A stretch of DNA of 5,234 nucleotides from Campylobacteraceae bacterium (lineage in GTDB: Bacteria; Campylobacterota; Campylobacteria; Campylobacterales; Sulfurovaceae): NCBI GenBank assembly GCA_026985495.1, contig JALSQJ010000019.1:1-5234 (forward strand), written 5' to 3'. Every line of letters begins with the position of its first letter. Positions within the stretch are counted from its first letter, which is position 1. The notes under the pieces were generated by a model. That model made no database searches. It was not told the DNA's origin and worked only from the letters and a program-made list of their open reading frames with translations. The position numbers were made by a program, and so were the translations under genes. Below, piece by piece: positions 5,083-5,234 of this stretch.

Positions 5083-5234
5083 TATGATGAATATGATAGA
5101 ATGACCACACAGACTTACCCAAGTGGAAAAGTTATAGGGTATGCGTATGATGATAAAGGAGAGCTTGTGAGTATTAGTATAGATGGCACACCATTTATAA
5201 AAAATATTAAAACCAATGACAATGGACTGCAAAG
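5041..5234 (+). pseudogene. RHS (YD-repeat) protein fragment, runs off window
   Basis: In this frame the peptide reads TQTIANQRFTTSYT, then YDEYDRMTTQTYPSGKVIGY, then AYDDKGELVSISIDGTPF. The spacing of YD-x-x-x-R and YDDKGEL is that of RHS/YD repeats, which form the shell of large secreted polymorphic toxins or wall proteins. The frame is open back to 5029, where the palindrome supplies a TAA at 5026-5028. No start codon precedes the RHS homology (the first ATG is at 5101, inside a repeat). The gene is therefore 5'-truncated or interrupted by the palindrome; the 3' end is outside the window. An RHS remnant is the simplest reading. A reading resumed from an upstream frame is possible but not seen here. 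Confidence 0.75.

Noticed and set aside
5008..5232. 74-aa open frame on the minus strand
   Set aside because: The plus strand carries clear YD-repeat coding here. The minus frame starts off the window edge and ends in the palindrome, so it is a shadow.

Overview
This AT-rich window, with A/T-ending codons, looks like an accessory region of a bacterial chromosome. Lineage cannot be proved from the sequence. Codon style, the TATAAT-only promoter candidate and the remembered flavour of the RHS and palindromic repeats suggest Campylobacterota (a Sulfurimonas/Arcobacter-like organism); treat this as a moderate-confidence guess.

Layout. (1) Bases 2-397 hold the 3' end of an unrecognised gene. (2) Bases 398-923 are a graveyard of mobile DNA. 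It holds a 122-bp MITE with perfect 18-bp ends and an 11-bp target duplication, a palindromic repeat fused to a scrap of an RHS gene, and the last ~79 codons of an Rpn/PD-(D/E)XK transposase-like nuclease. (3) Bases 924-1102 look like a leader with a TATAAT box and a tRNA T-arm-like hairpin. (4) Bases 1103-4946 hold three tightly packed + strand genes. They encode a 738-aa MXAN_6230/SCO0854-type RING-domain protein with a TerD-like C-terminal region, the ~200-aa catalytic head of a class II CCA-adding/poly(A) polymerase-type nucleotidyltransferase, and a full-length COG3541 (YcgL-type) nucleotidyltransferase. (5) Bases 5006-5234 hold a second copy of the palindrome, in the same orientation, running into an RHS (YD-repeat) coding fragment that continues past the window edge.

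The three-gene block is the most interesting part. The genes overlap each other at both junctions. Two of the three are polymerase-beta-fold nucleotidyltransferases, and the first combines a ubiquitin-ligase-like zinc motif with a stress-type domain. My inference, not shown by the sequence, is an RNA 3'-end modification, repair or conflict system. The middle gene is odd in two ways. Its conserved GGSVRD motif lies upstream of any normal in-frame start codon, so it needs an AUU-type start or a frame change. It also stops after the catalytic domain, where relatives continue with an RNA-binding half.

The block is bracketed by ~77-bp direct repeats (about 90% identical) that each join an RHS fragment, which fits a cassette carried in a repeat-rich island.
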